From Actinoallomurus sp048498315 (lineage in GTDB: Bacteria > Actinomycetota > Actinomycetes > Streptosporangiales > Streptosporangiaceae): 20,039 nucleotides of DNA. Below the pieces are notes generated by a model, which saw only the letters and a list, made by a program, of their open reading frames with translations, was not told where the DNA came from and did not search any database. Below are positions 13,842 to 20,039 of the stretch, piece by piece; position 1 is the first letter of the stretch, and each line of letters starts with the position of its first letter. Position numbers and translations under genes: made by a program. The stretch is taken from assembly GCA_048498315.1 (NCBI GenBank), contig JBEHYF010000096.1, positions 1 to 20,039 on the forward strand, in the 5' to 3' direction.

Positions 13842-14464
13842 GCCGCCTCCAGAACGCGGCGCATGTCCCGTATCGCCTGCAGCGTGCCCCGCACCGTACC
13901 GGTGACCTTGGAACTGCCGGCCCGCGGCCGGTACGTGATGTCGGTCTCGGCGATCCGCCAGCCGCTCCGGCGGGCGCGCAGCACCATCTCCAGCGGGTAG
14001 CCCGACCGGCGGTCCGCCAGGCCCAGGCCGATCAGGTCCGCGCGCCGGGCGGCGCGCATGGGGCCGAGGTCGCGGACGCCCGCGCGACGGGCGACGACGG
14101 CGTTGCCGAGACGAGCGTGCGGCGGCCACGCGCTCCACTTCTGCGGGCGCCGGCGGCCGAGCGCCAGGTCCGCCCCGGCCAGCAGCGCCACGACCTGGGG
14201 CAGTTCGGCCGGGTCGAGTGAGGCGTCGGCGTCCATGAAGCAGACGATCTTGCTGGTCGCGGCGAGCAGCCCGGCGTGGCAGGCCGCGCCGAACCCGCGC
14301 CGGGGTTCGGGGACGACGATCGCGCCACGCGCGGCGGCGATGCTCGCCGAGCCGTCGGTGGAGCCGTTGTCCACCACGATCGGGCGATAGCCGTCCGGCA
14401 TCCGGGACAGTACCCACGGCAGCGCGGCGGCCTCGTCGAGGCAGGGCAGTACGACGTCGATCAC
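13838..14464 (-). CDS. Family 2 glycosyltransferase
   Basis: This is a 208-residue GT2 enzyme of the polyprenyl-phosphate sugar synthase type. It begins IDVVLPCLDEAAALPWVL, then has VVDNGSTDGSA for nucleotide binding, GFGAACHAGL, and MDADASLDP as the DxD metal site. RRSGYPLEMVLRA and ITYRPRAGSSKVTGT are the acceptor-side motifs. No membrane helix is present, so it is a soluble or membrane-associated enzyme. It probably transfers a sugar from a nucleotide donor to a lipid carrier or glycan intermediate. The partner would be the multi-pass membrane protein encoded divergently, which could use such a lipid-linked sugar (inference). It starts at GTG 14464 from a leaderless promoter, TAGCGT seven bases upstream. 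It is the first of three genes chained by 4-bp overlaps. Confidence 0.92.
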   Translation of the reverse strand: MIDVVLPCLDEAAALPWVLSRMPDGYRPIVVDNGSTDGSASIAAARGAIVVPEPRRGFGAACHAGLLAATSKIVCFMDADASLDPAELPQVVALLAGADLALGRRRPQKWSAWPPHARLGNAVVARRAGVRDLGPMRAARRADLIGLGLADRRSGYPLEMVLRARRSGWRIAETDITYRPRAGSSKVTGTVRGTLQAIRDMRRVLEAA

Positions 14465-14471
14465 GCGTGGG

Positions 14472-14477
14472 ACGCTA
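14472..14477 (-). promoter_or_regulatory. Leaderless -10 element for the GT2 operon
   Basis: On the minus strand TAGCGT is followed by seven bases and the GTG start at 14464. A TTGATC lies 15 bases upstream as a possible -35. The same TAGCGT-N7 pattern precedes the epimerase gene. Confidence 0.55.
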
Positions 14478-14545
14478 CGCCCGGTAACCCGTGATCAACC
14501 CTTACGGTGTGATGACGTATCCCGGCGATCCATGCTGGTCAGCCC

Positions 14546-14551
14546 TAGTGT
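14546..14551 (+). promoter_or_regulatory. Leaderless -10 element for the membrane protein-RR-HK operon
   Basis: TAGTGT is followed by seven bases (GAGGGGC) and GTG 14559. It is divergent from the GT2 promoter, and the two -10 elements are only 68 bases apart. This element decides the start chosen for the membrane protein. Confidence 0.5.
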
Positions 14552-14558
14552 GAGGGGC

Positions 14559-16526
14559 GTGATCAGGGATGACGCGACGGCGACGGAGGCCGCTGCGGAA
14601 ACGGACGCCGCGGGGACGCGGACCGCGCCGCCGACCGTTCCCGGCGGCGCGGGGGAACGGGCGGCCGCCGGTGGCGGTGCCGAGGATGGGAGGGCCTCAG
14701 CCGCCGGTGCCGGGGAGCGGGCGGCCGTTGGCGGCACCGACCCGTGGGCGGGCGTCGCTGGCGGCGCAGCTCCGTGGACGGGTGCCGGCGGCGGTGCTGA
14801 GGAGCGGGTGGTGCCCGGTGGCACCGACTCGTGGACCGGTGCCACCGGCGGCGCGGAGGAGCGGGCGGTCCCGGTCCGCGGCGGCGGCGCGGGGGAATGG
14901 GCGGTGCCCGGTGGCGGCGCCGACCCGTGCGCCGGCGTCGGCGGCGGGAAGCGGGTGGTCCGCGGCGGTGATGCTGGGGAGCGGGCGGTGCCCGGTGGCC
15001 GGAAATGGGCGCGGATCACGACGGCGTGCTGGGCCGGGCTGATCCTCGTCGCATTCGGTGCCGGCGCGCTGCTGCGCACGGCCGGCGCGTTGCCGGTCGA
15101 CCCGTTTCCCCCGCTGCACGCGCATCCGCGGTTCACGGTCGTGCCGCTGCTGCCCGCAGTGGCCGCCGGCCTGGCCGGCGTCGTCGCGCTGCCCGCCGCG
15201 GCCAGACGCCTGGCCTGGTGCCCGCTGCTCGCAGTCGGCTGGCTCGGATCGGCGGTCTGGGCGGTTGCGCTCGCCCTGCCGGACGGGCTGTCGAGGCCGC
15301 TGACCGCGCCGACGGAGTACCTCGCCGGGCTGCCGGCGATCGGCGACCACCCACTGCGCTGGCTGCGCGGCTTCACCCGGGCGATGCAGGCCTACCCCAC
15401 CCACGTGAAGGGCCATCCGCCGCTGCCCACCTTGATCCTCTGGGCGCTGGACCACGCCGGGCTGCGCGGACCCGGCTGGGCCGCGGCGCTGCTGATCGCC
15501 GCGGGGACGTCCGCGACGGTGGCGATCGCGCTGACCGTACGCGCGCTGGCCGGCGAGGACACCGCACGCCGCGCCGTCCCGTTCCTCGCCCTCGCGCCGA
15601 CCGCGCTGTGGATCGCGACCAGCGTGGACGCGCTGTTCCTGGGCGTCGGTGCCTGGGGCGTCGCCCTCGTCACCCTGGCCGCCCGGCCGAAGGCCCGTTC
15701 TGCCATCCGCAGCATGGCCGGCTCCGACGGTGGCGCGGACCGCGGCTCCGGCGGCGAGTCGCGCAGCGGCCTGAGCGGGCTGAGCGGCCTGAGCGGCCTG
15801 CCGGTCGTCGGCGCCGCGGCCGCCGGCGGGGTGCTGCTCGGCGCACTGCCCTATCTGAGCTATGGCCTGCTGCCCTTCTTCGCGCTGCCGCTGGCCGTGC
15901 TGGCTCTGACCAGGCCCGCCCGCCCCGTGACGGTCTCGATCGCCGTGGGTCTCCTGGTGGTGCCGACGGCGTTCACGTCGGCCGGGTTCTTCTGGTGGGA
16001 CGGGGTGATCGGCACGCATGCCGCCTGGGCGGCCGGTGCGGGCTCGCGACGGCCGTACGCGTACTTCCTCATCGGCGATCTCGCCGTGCTGGGGCTGCTC
16101 GTCGGCCCGGCGACGGCCCGGGCGCTGCCGTCCGCCCTGTCCGTACTGTCCACGCTGCCGTCCGCGCGGTCCGCTCTGTCCACGCTGCCGTCTACAGTGC
16201 CGTCCGCGCAGGCGTCCGCGGTGCCGCCCGGACCGGCGGGCGCGCCGGCGTCCGGGTCGGCGGGCGCCGTATCGCGCCTCCGCCGTGACGGCGGCGGGCC
16301 GCCGCCGGTCGCAGCGCTGGGGTCGATCGTCGCCCCGGTGCTGGCCGGGATGGTCGCGCTGGACCTGTCCGGGGTGACGCGCGGCGAGGTCGAGCGGATC
16401 TGGATCCCGTACGCCGCGTGGGTGGTCGCCGCGAACGGCGTCCGTCGCGGCCCGGCCCGTGCGATGGTGTTCGCACAGGTGCTCACCGCCCTGGTGGTCG
16501 AGGCGCTGGTGAGGTCGCCATGGTGA
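14559..16526 (+). CDS. Multi-pass membrane glycosyltransferase-like protein with repetitive N-terminal extension
   Basis: This is a 655-residue protein. Residues 1 to ~148 are a hydrophilic Gly/Ala/Glu/Pro-rich region with imperfect repeats. The rest is strongly hydrophobic, with about ten predicted membrane helices beginning at WARITTACWAGLILVAFGAGALL. After the first helix come PVDPFPPLHAHPRF and, later, FTRAMQAYPTHVKGHPPLPTLILWALD. In GT-C-type polyprenyl-phosphate-dependent transferases such acidic/His-Pro loops form the active site, so I infer a lipid-linked-sugar mannosyltransferase-like role. There is no close named match. Cytoplasmic loops contain a (SGL)4 run and a TLPSA repeat. Start GTG 14559 follows a leaderless -10; the open frame extends to an ATG-less CTG/TTG region upstream only. 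It overlaps the response-regulator start by 7 bases (ATGGTGA), forming an operon with the two-component genes. Confidence 0.75.
   Translation: MIRDDATATEAAAETDAAGTRTAPPTVPGGAGERAAAGGGAEDGRASAAGAGERAAVGGTDPWAGVAGGAAPWTGAGGGAEERVVPGGTDSWTGATGGAEERAVPVRGGGAGEWAVPGGGADPCAGVGGGKRVVRGGDAGERAVPGGRKWARITTACWAGLILVAFGAGALLRTAGALPVDPFPPLHAHPRFTVVPLLPAVAAGLAGVVALPAAARRLAWCPLLAVGWLGSAVWAVALALPDGLSRPLTAPTEYLAGLPAIGDHPLRWLRGFTRAMQAYPTHVKGHPPLPTLILWALDHAGLRGPGWAAALLIAAGTSATVAIALTVRALAGEDTARRAVPFLALAPTALWIATSVDALFLGVGAWGVALVTLAARPKARSAIRSMAGSDGGADRGSGGESRSGLSGLSGLSGLPVVGAAAAGGVLLGALPYLSYGLLPFFALPLAVLALTRPARPVTVSIAVGLLVVPTAFTSAGFFWWDGVIGTHAAWAAGAGSRRPYAYFLIGDLAVLGLLVGPATARALPSALSVLSTLPSARSALSTLPSTVPSAQASAVPPGPAGAPASGSAGAVSRLRRDGGGPPPVAALGSIVAPVLAGMVALDLSGVTRGEVERIWIPYAAWVVAANGVRRGPARAMVFAQVLTALVVEALVRSPW
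14700..15000 (+). repeat. Imperfect coding repeat in the N-terminal extension
   Basis: Three diverged units of about 28-40 residues recur: GGTDPWAGVAGG, GGTDSWTGATGG and GGADPCAGVGGG. They are joined by linkers of the form G-E/K-R-A/V-V-P-GG (GERAAVGG, EERVVPGG, EERAVPV, GERAVPGG). At DNA level the recurring core is GTGCCCGGTGGC, seen near 14811, 14904 and 14989. Confidence 0.6.
15765..15800 (+). repeat. Four tandem 9-bp units encoding Ser-Gly-Leu
   Basis: AGCGGCCTG occurs at 15765, 15783 and 15792, and AGCGGGCTG at 15774. The frame is kept, so unit gain or loss would only change loop length in the membrane protein. Confidence 0.85.
16123..16192 (+). repeat. 30-bp tandem repeat encoding LPSAxSxLST
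   Basis: Two full 30-bp units (16123-16152 and 16153-16182) share CGCTGCCGTCCGC and end CTGTCCA; a third begins at 16183 with CGCTGCCGTC. Encoded repeats are LPSALSVLST, LPSARSALST and LPS. They lie in a loop of the membrane protein before its last hydrophobic segments. Confidence 0.8.
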
Positions 16527-17218
16527 GCTCGGACGCCGGACGCATCCTGGTGGTCGACGACGATCCGACCGTCGCGGACGTCGTCGCCCGCTACCTGCGC
16601 CGCGATGGGCACGAGGTCGAGTGCGTGTCGGACGGGGCGGCCGCGCTGCGCGCCGCCGCCGAGCGCACGCCGGATCTCGTCGTGCTCGACCTGATGCTGC
16701 CCGGCATCGACGGCCTGGAGGTGTGCCGGAGGCTCCGCGCGCGCTGGCCGGTTCCGATCGTCATGCTCACCGCGCTGGGCGAGGAGACCGACCGGCTCGT
16801 CGGGCTGGAGACCGGCGCGGACGACTATGTGACGAAGCCGTTCAGCCCGCGCGAGCTGGCGCTGCGCGTGCGTTCGGTGCTACGCCGGGCGCGCGGCGGC
16901 CTCGCCCCGGGCAGTGAGACGATGGTCGACGCCGACCTGGTCGTGGACGCCGCCGCGCACGAGGTCCGGCTGGGCGGGGAGGAGATCTCGCTGACCGCGC
17001 GCGAGTTCGACCTGCTCGCCTTCCTCATGCGGCACCCCCGGCACGCCTTCACGCGCGCCGATCTGCTCGCGAAGGTGTGGGGCTGGGACTTCGGCGACTC
17101 GTCGACGGTCACCGTCCACATCCGGCGGTTGCGCGAGAAGATCGAGGAGGACCCGACCGATCCCCGGCGCATCGTCACCGTCTGGGGCGTCGGCTACCGA
17201 TTCGAGCCGGTGGCATGA
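16520..17218 (+). CDS. OmpR/PhoB-family response regulator
   Basis: This is a 232-residue two-domain regulator. The receiver domain (about 8-120) has ILVVDDDP with the acidic pocket, the phosphoacceptor Asp57 in VVLDLMLPGIDG, Thr84 in VMLTA and Lys106 in DDYVTKPFSP. The C-terminal winged helix (about 135-230) shows ISLTAREFDLLAFLMRHP, VWGWDFGDSSTVTVHIRRLR and VWGVGYRFEP, typical of OmpR-type DNA binding. ATG 16520 overlaps the end of the membrane-protein gene by 7 bases; GTG 16523 would give the common 4-base GTGA overlap. GAGG at 16511 could serve either start. Its stop overlaps the kinase start (ATGA). The targets are probably the leaderless promoters of this locus, but no direct-repeat operator is evident. 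Confidence 0.96.
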   Translation: MVSSDAGRILVVDDDPTVADVVARYLRRDGHEVECVSDGAAALRAAAERTPDLVVLDLMLPGIDGLEVCRRLRARWPVPIVMLTALGEETDRLVGLETGADDYVTKPFSPRELALRVRSVLRRARGGLAPGSETMVDADLVVDAAAHEVRLGGEEISLTAREFDLLAFLMRHPRHAFTRADLLAKVWGWDFGDSSTVTVHIRRLREKIEEDPTDPRRIVTVWGVGYRFEPVA

Positions 17219-18342
17219 TCCCCGCAGGTGCCTTCGCGGAGGTCATCGCGTACGCGGCCGGTGCCGCTCTGCTCGCCGGGACTCTCGGCGTCGCGCTGCT
17301 GTACGGGCTGCGCGGCCGTTCCATCGCCGTGCTGCAGGCCGTCGTCTCGGCGGCGACCGTCCTGGCCACCGTGGCCGGCATCCTCGCGATCACGATCAAG
17401 ATGCTGATCGGCGACCACGACCGTTCCGTGGCGCTCACCGTCACCGTGATCGGCGGTCTGGTCGGGCTCGGCGTCTCGCTGCTTCTCGGGTACCGGCTCA
17501 TCGGCAGCAGCCGCGCCCTGCTGGACGCGGTCCGCCGGGCCGGGCACGACGGCCGGTACCGACCGCCCGCCGGACGGCTCCCGGCCGAGCTGGCGGAGCT
17601 GAGCGGCGAACTGGCCACGGCGTACGGGCGGCTGGAGGCGGCCCGCGCCCGCGAACGCGCCCTGGAGAGGAGCCGCCGGGAGCTGGTCGCCTGGGTGAGC
17701 CACGACCTGCGCACCCCGCTGGCGGGCCTGCGGGCCATGGCCGAGGCTCTGGAGGACGAGGTGGTCGCGGACACCCCGACGGTCCGTCAGTACCACGTGC
17801 AGATCCGGGCCGAGACCGACCGGCTGTCCGCGATGGTGGACGACCTGTTCGAGCTCTCCCGGATCCACGCGGGCGCGCTGCGGCTGTCCCGGCGGCGGAT
17901 CGGCCTCGGCGACCTGGTCTCGGAGACGGTGGCCGGCACCGAGCCGCTGGCGCGCGCCAAGGGCGTGCGGCTGCGCGGCGAGGCGTGCGGGGTGCTGCCG
18001 GTCGAGGTGGACGCCGCCGAGCTCGGCCGCGCCCTGCGCAACCTGGTGGTCAACGCGATCCGGCACACCCCGGCGGACGGCGCCGTCGAGATCGTCGCCG
18101 GGGTCGAGGAGGGGATGGCCTGCGTCACCGTGTCCGACGCCTGCGGCGGCATCCCCGACGAGGACCTGCCGCGCCTGTTCGACGTGGCGTTCCGCGGCGA
18201 GGCGGCCCGTACGCCCGGCGGTGGCGCCGGCCTGGGCCTGGCCATCGCGCGCGGGATCATCGAGGCGCACTCCGGCGAGATCGGCGTGACGAACGTCGGC
18301 GCCGGCTGCCGCTTCGTCGTCCGTCTCCCGCTCGGCACCTGA
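17215..18342 (+). CDS. Sensor histidine kinase with three membrane helices and no obvious sensor domain
   Basis: This is a 375-residue kinase. Helices at about 8-30, 39-62 and 72-95 are joined by very short loops, so there is no extracytoplasmic sensing domain. Signals would have to be sensed within the membrane or from a partner, such as the co-encoded membrane glycosyltransferase-like protein. A HAMP-like or coiled linker (about 96-155) leads to the HisKA box WVSHDLRTPLAGLRAM with phosphoacceptor His163. It is followed by the N box LRNLVVNAIRHTP, G1 VSDACGGIPDEDL, F box LFDVAFRG and G2 GGAGLGLAIARGII. All ATP-binding motifs are intact. In G1, Asp is followed by Ala-Cys where Asn/Thr-Gly is commoner. 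It begins within ATGA overlapping the response regulator stop. Confidence 0.95.
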   Translation: MIPAGAFAEVIAYAAGAALLAGTLGVALLYGLRGRSIAVLQAVVSAATVLATVAGILAITIKMLIGDHDRSVALTVTVIGGLVGLGVSLLLGYRLIGSSRALLDAVRRAGHDGRYRPPAGRLPAELAELSGELATAYGRLEAARARERALERSRRELVAWVSHDLRTPLAGLRAMAEALEDEVVADTPTVRQYHVQIRAETDRLSAMVDDLFELSRIHAGALRLSRRRIGLGDLVSETVAGTEPLARAKGVRLRGEACGVLPVEVDAAELGRALRNLVVNAIRHTPADGAVEIVAGVEEGMACVTVSDACGGIPDEDLPRLFDVAFRGEAARTPGGGAGLGLAIARGIIEAHSGEIGVTNVGAGCRFVVRLPLGT

Positions 18343-18580
18343 CGGCGCCGCCCGCGTCGGCGTACGTCCGGGCGGTGTGCCCGCGGTCGGTGCTCCCGCC
18401 TGCCGAAGAACGTGCCGGGGTGCAGTCGTACCGGGGTGCGGCGTGTCAGGGGTGGGTGCGTCACGGGTCGGGCGTGTCGGGGGTGGAGGGGACGCCGTTT
18501 CGGGCAGGGGCGAGCGCCGGACGTGGCCGGTCTCTGCCGGGCGGTGCGTCCGGGCCTCAGCGGCGCTGCGGCCGGTGCCC

Positions 18581-18672
18581 GAACCGGCAGCGGGTGCCTG
18601 GACCTGCGGGCGGGTGCCCGGACCGGCAGGCGGGTGCCCGGACCGGCAGGCGGGTGCCCGAACCGGCGGGCC
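18581..18672. repeat. 20-bp minisatellite between convergent genes
   Basis: About four and a half units of GACCGGCAGGCGGGTGCCCG lie head to tail. Units at 18621 and 18641 are identical; those at 18581 and 18601 are diverged, and a degenerate partial starts at 18661. They occupy the 359-bp gap between the kinase (ends 18342) and epimerase (ends 18702) stops. I see no gene in the rest of that gap. As 20 is not a multiple of three, open frames across it are not selected coding sequence. Confidence 0.88.
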
Positions 18673-18701
18673 CTGCCCCGCGCCGGACAGAGCCCGCCGG
18701 T

Positions 18702-19700
18702 TCAGGAGCGTGCGGCGAACTCGGCCATGCCCTCCTCGAACGAGATCGAGGCGCGGAAGCCGAGTTCGGCGGCGGCCCGGTCCGGGCACGCGACGACGTG
18801 CCGGATGTCGCCGAGCCGGTACTCCCCGGTGACGACCGGGTCGGGCCCACCGTAGGCCTTCGCCAGCGCCACCGCCATCTCCCCGACGGTACGCGGCTCG
18901 CCGCCGGCGATGTTGTAGACGCGCAGGGCGCCGTTCCCATCGCCGTCCCGTTCGGCCTGCGCTTCAAGGGCCAGCGCGTTGGCGCGCGCGACGTCTCGTA
19001 CGTGGACGAAGTCGCGCCGCTGGCCGCCATCCTCGAACACGCGCGGCGCGGCCCCGCGTTCGAGCGCCGAACGGAAGATCGCGGTGACGCCCGCGTACGG
19101 GGTGTCGCGCGGCATCCGCGGGCCGTACACGTTGTGGTAGCGCAGTGCCGTGACCGCGCCGCCGGTGGCCCGCGCCCACGAGGCCGCCAAGTGTTCCTGG
19201 GCGAGCTTGGTGGCGGCGTAGGCGTTGCGCGGGTCGGCCGGTGCGTCCTCGCTCACGGTTCCGGGCCGCAGTTCGCGGCCGCACGACGGGCAGCGTGGCT
19301 CGAACCGGCCCGCGGCCAGGTCGCTCTCGGCGCGCGGCCCGGGCCGTACCGGTCCGTGCTCGGCGCAGTCGTAGGCGCCCTCGCCGTACACGACCATCGA
19401 GGAGGCCAGTACGAGCCGGCGGACGCCGACGCGAGCCATCGCGGCGAGCAGCACGGCGGTGCCCAGCGCGTTGTGGGAGGCATAACCGGGCAGGTCGGAG
19501 ACGTCGACACCGAGGCCGACCCTGGCCGCCTGGTGGCAGACCGCATCGACGCCCCGCAGCCGGACGACAACCGTCGCCTCGGTCCGTACGTCCTGCCCCG
19601 CCCGCAGGTCGAGGGTACGGACGTCGTGGCCTCGCTCCCGCAGCGTCTCCACGACGTGGGAGCCGATGAAGCCCGCCGAGCCGGTGACGAGTACCCGCAT
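18702..19700 (-). CDS. Extended SDR NAD-dependent sugar epimerase/dehydratase with Cys-rich insert
   Basis: This is a 332-residue nucleotide-sugar enzyme of the extended short-chain dehydrogenase class. The NAD-binding TGSAGFIGSH is at 6-15, catalytic Ser is at 100/101 in VLASSMVVYG, and Tyr161 and Lys165 are in YAATK. RYHNVYGPRM, RRDFVHVRDVARA and YNIAGGEP complete the family pattern. An insert at about 110-150 contains YDCAEHG and EPRCPSCGRELRP; C112, H115, C137 and C140 could form a zinc knuckle. I recall similar CPxCG inserts in dTDP-rhamnose 4-epimerase-like actinobacterial homologues. It probably supplies an activated sugar for the glycosyltransferases encoded next to it. ATG 19700 is preceded by TAGCGT at seven bases, a leaderless start shared with the GT2 gene. 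The exact sugar is unknown. Confidence 0.93.
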   Translation of the reverse strand: MRVLVTGSAGFIGSHVVETLRERGHDVRTLDLRAGQDVRTEATVVVRLRGVDAVCHQAARVGLGVDVSDLPGYASHNALGTAVLLAAMARVGVRRLVLASSMVVYGEGAYDCAEHGPVRPGPRAESDLAAGRFEPRCPSCGRELRPGTVSEDAPADPRNAYAATKLAQEHLAASWARATGGAVTALRYHNVYGPRMPRDTPYAGVTAIFRSALERGAAPRVFEDGGQRRDFVHVRDVARANALALEAQAERDGDGNGALRVYNIAGGEPRTVGEMAVALAKAYGGPDPVVTGEYRLGDIRHVVACPDRAAAELGFRASISFEEGMAEFAARS

Positions 19701-19707
19701 GCCTCGC

Positions 19708-19713
19708 ACGCTA
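19708..19713 (-). promoter_or_regulatory. Leaderless -10 element for the epimerase gene
   Basis: Minus-strand TAGCGT is followed by seven bases (GCGAGGC) and ATG 19700. It is identical in hexamer and spacing to the GT2 operon element at 14472-14477. GAGG in the spacer is too close to the start to act as a good ribosome binding site. Confidence 0.5.
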
Positions 19714-19814
19714 GCCGCGAACAGCCCGCGCGGCCCCGCCGCGCGCCGAACCGTACGCACCTCGTAAGAACCTTCGCGCGCATCGGCGGGGAAGGAGGCG
19801 CGGTGTCCGCGGCC

Positions 19815-19827
19815 GTGAAATTTTCAC
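19815..19827. other. Palindrome in the gene-free right end
   Basis: GTGAAATTTTCAC has perfect 6-bp arms around one T and is conspicuously AT-rich for this region. It lies 115 bp upstream of the epimerase start, so it could be an operator for that gene or for one beyond the window. Nothing else in 19714-20039 is recognisable; the only small frame with a ribosome binding site (GTG 19803, 38 codons) is Arg/Ala-rich and unconvincing. Confidence 0.3.
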
Positions 19828-20039
19828 CCGGTGCCGGTCCGGCCGCCGCCCACCGGACCCGCCCCCGCCTGCGCGGACGTCGTGCCGTGGCCCGCGTCGC
19901 GCCGGAAGAGCGGCCGTAATGATCGACATGGTGCGGTGCCGGGCGGACCATGTGACGGGGCCGCCCGGCCGCCCGCCGGCCGGGCCCGCATTCTTCCCGC
20001 CCTCGGCGCGGACCCGGCCGCCCGCCCCGCGCCGTGGCG

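Noticed and set aside
18581..18672. CRISPR array
   Set aside because: Units are directly adjacent 20-mers without unique spacers, so this is a minisatellite.
19803..19919. 38-codon frame starting GTG 19803 with GGAGG just upstream
   Set aside because: Ribosome binding site spacing is only four bases, the peptide is Arg/Ala-rich, and it contains the AT-rich palindrome; not supportable as a gene.
1..20039. tRNA, rRNA, insertion sequence or integrase
   Set aside because: I saw no cloverleaf-like conserved arms, rRNA segments, transposase motifs or terminal inverted repeats flanked by target duplications.

Overview
This window is about 20 kb of very GC-rich DNA with strong G/C bias at third codon positions, many GTG starts and several leaderless-type promoters (a -10 hexamer six or seven bases before the start codon). 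That fits a mycelial or soil actinobacterium. The enzyme set and the cellulose-regulator operator recall Streptomyces, Thermobifida and Actinomadura-type genomes. I cannot name a genus.

Left end (1-643): two adjacent wrecked genes. On the minus strand is part of what looks like a quinol-dependent nitric oxide reductase that has lost its N-terminal coding region. On the plus strand is a radical SAM/SPASM gene (TIGR04053-like) collapsed by an internal deletion, so that only its first ~23 residues and its C-terminal SPASM region remain, in different frames. Next come an alpha/beta hydrolase (809-1639) and an AraC-type regulator with its own leaderless promoter (1656-2606). A 17-bp perfect hairpin lies where these genes converge on the next one.

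2919-7046: a cytoplasmic clan-A glycoside hydrolase and a TetR regulator diverge from an unusually AT-rich 60-bp region with two small palindromes. Then come a truncated, frameshifted luciferase-like (F420/FMN) oxidoreductase remnant and an uncharacterised 440-residue protein related to the domain that accompanies pRiA4b ORF-3-like proteins.

7223-11637: two secreted plant-polysaccharide hydrolases on the minus strand. One is a GH12 endoglucanase/xyloglucanase whose promoter carries an exact CebR/CelR operator. The other is a GH115 xylan alpha-1,2-glucuronidase with a 16-bp palindrome just inside its predicted promoter, and a second copy of the CGAAA-N2-TTTCG core lies 134 bp further upstream. 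This is a small hemicellulose/cellulose island with two different repressor signals.

12397-19700: a probable surface-glycan or polyprenyl-glycolipid locus. Three minus-strand genes (GT2 glycosyltransferase, DUF2064 nucleotidyl/glycosyltransferase, SAM methyltransferase) are chained by 4-bp GTGA overlaps. Three plus-strand genes (multi-pass membrane glycosyltransferase-like protein, OmpR-type response regulator, histidine kinase) are also chained by overlaps, and an extended SDR sugar epimerase converges on them. The three transcription units share a TAGNGT-N7-start codon signature, suggesting shared leaderless expression. The membrane protein has a repetitive, low-complexity N-terminal extension of about 150 residues and two internal tandem repeats. 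The last 340 bases contain no gene I can support.
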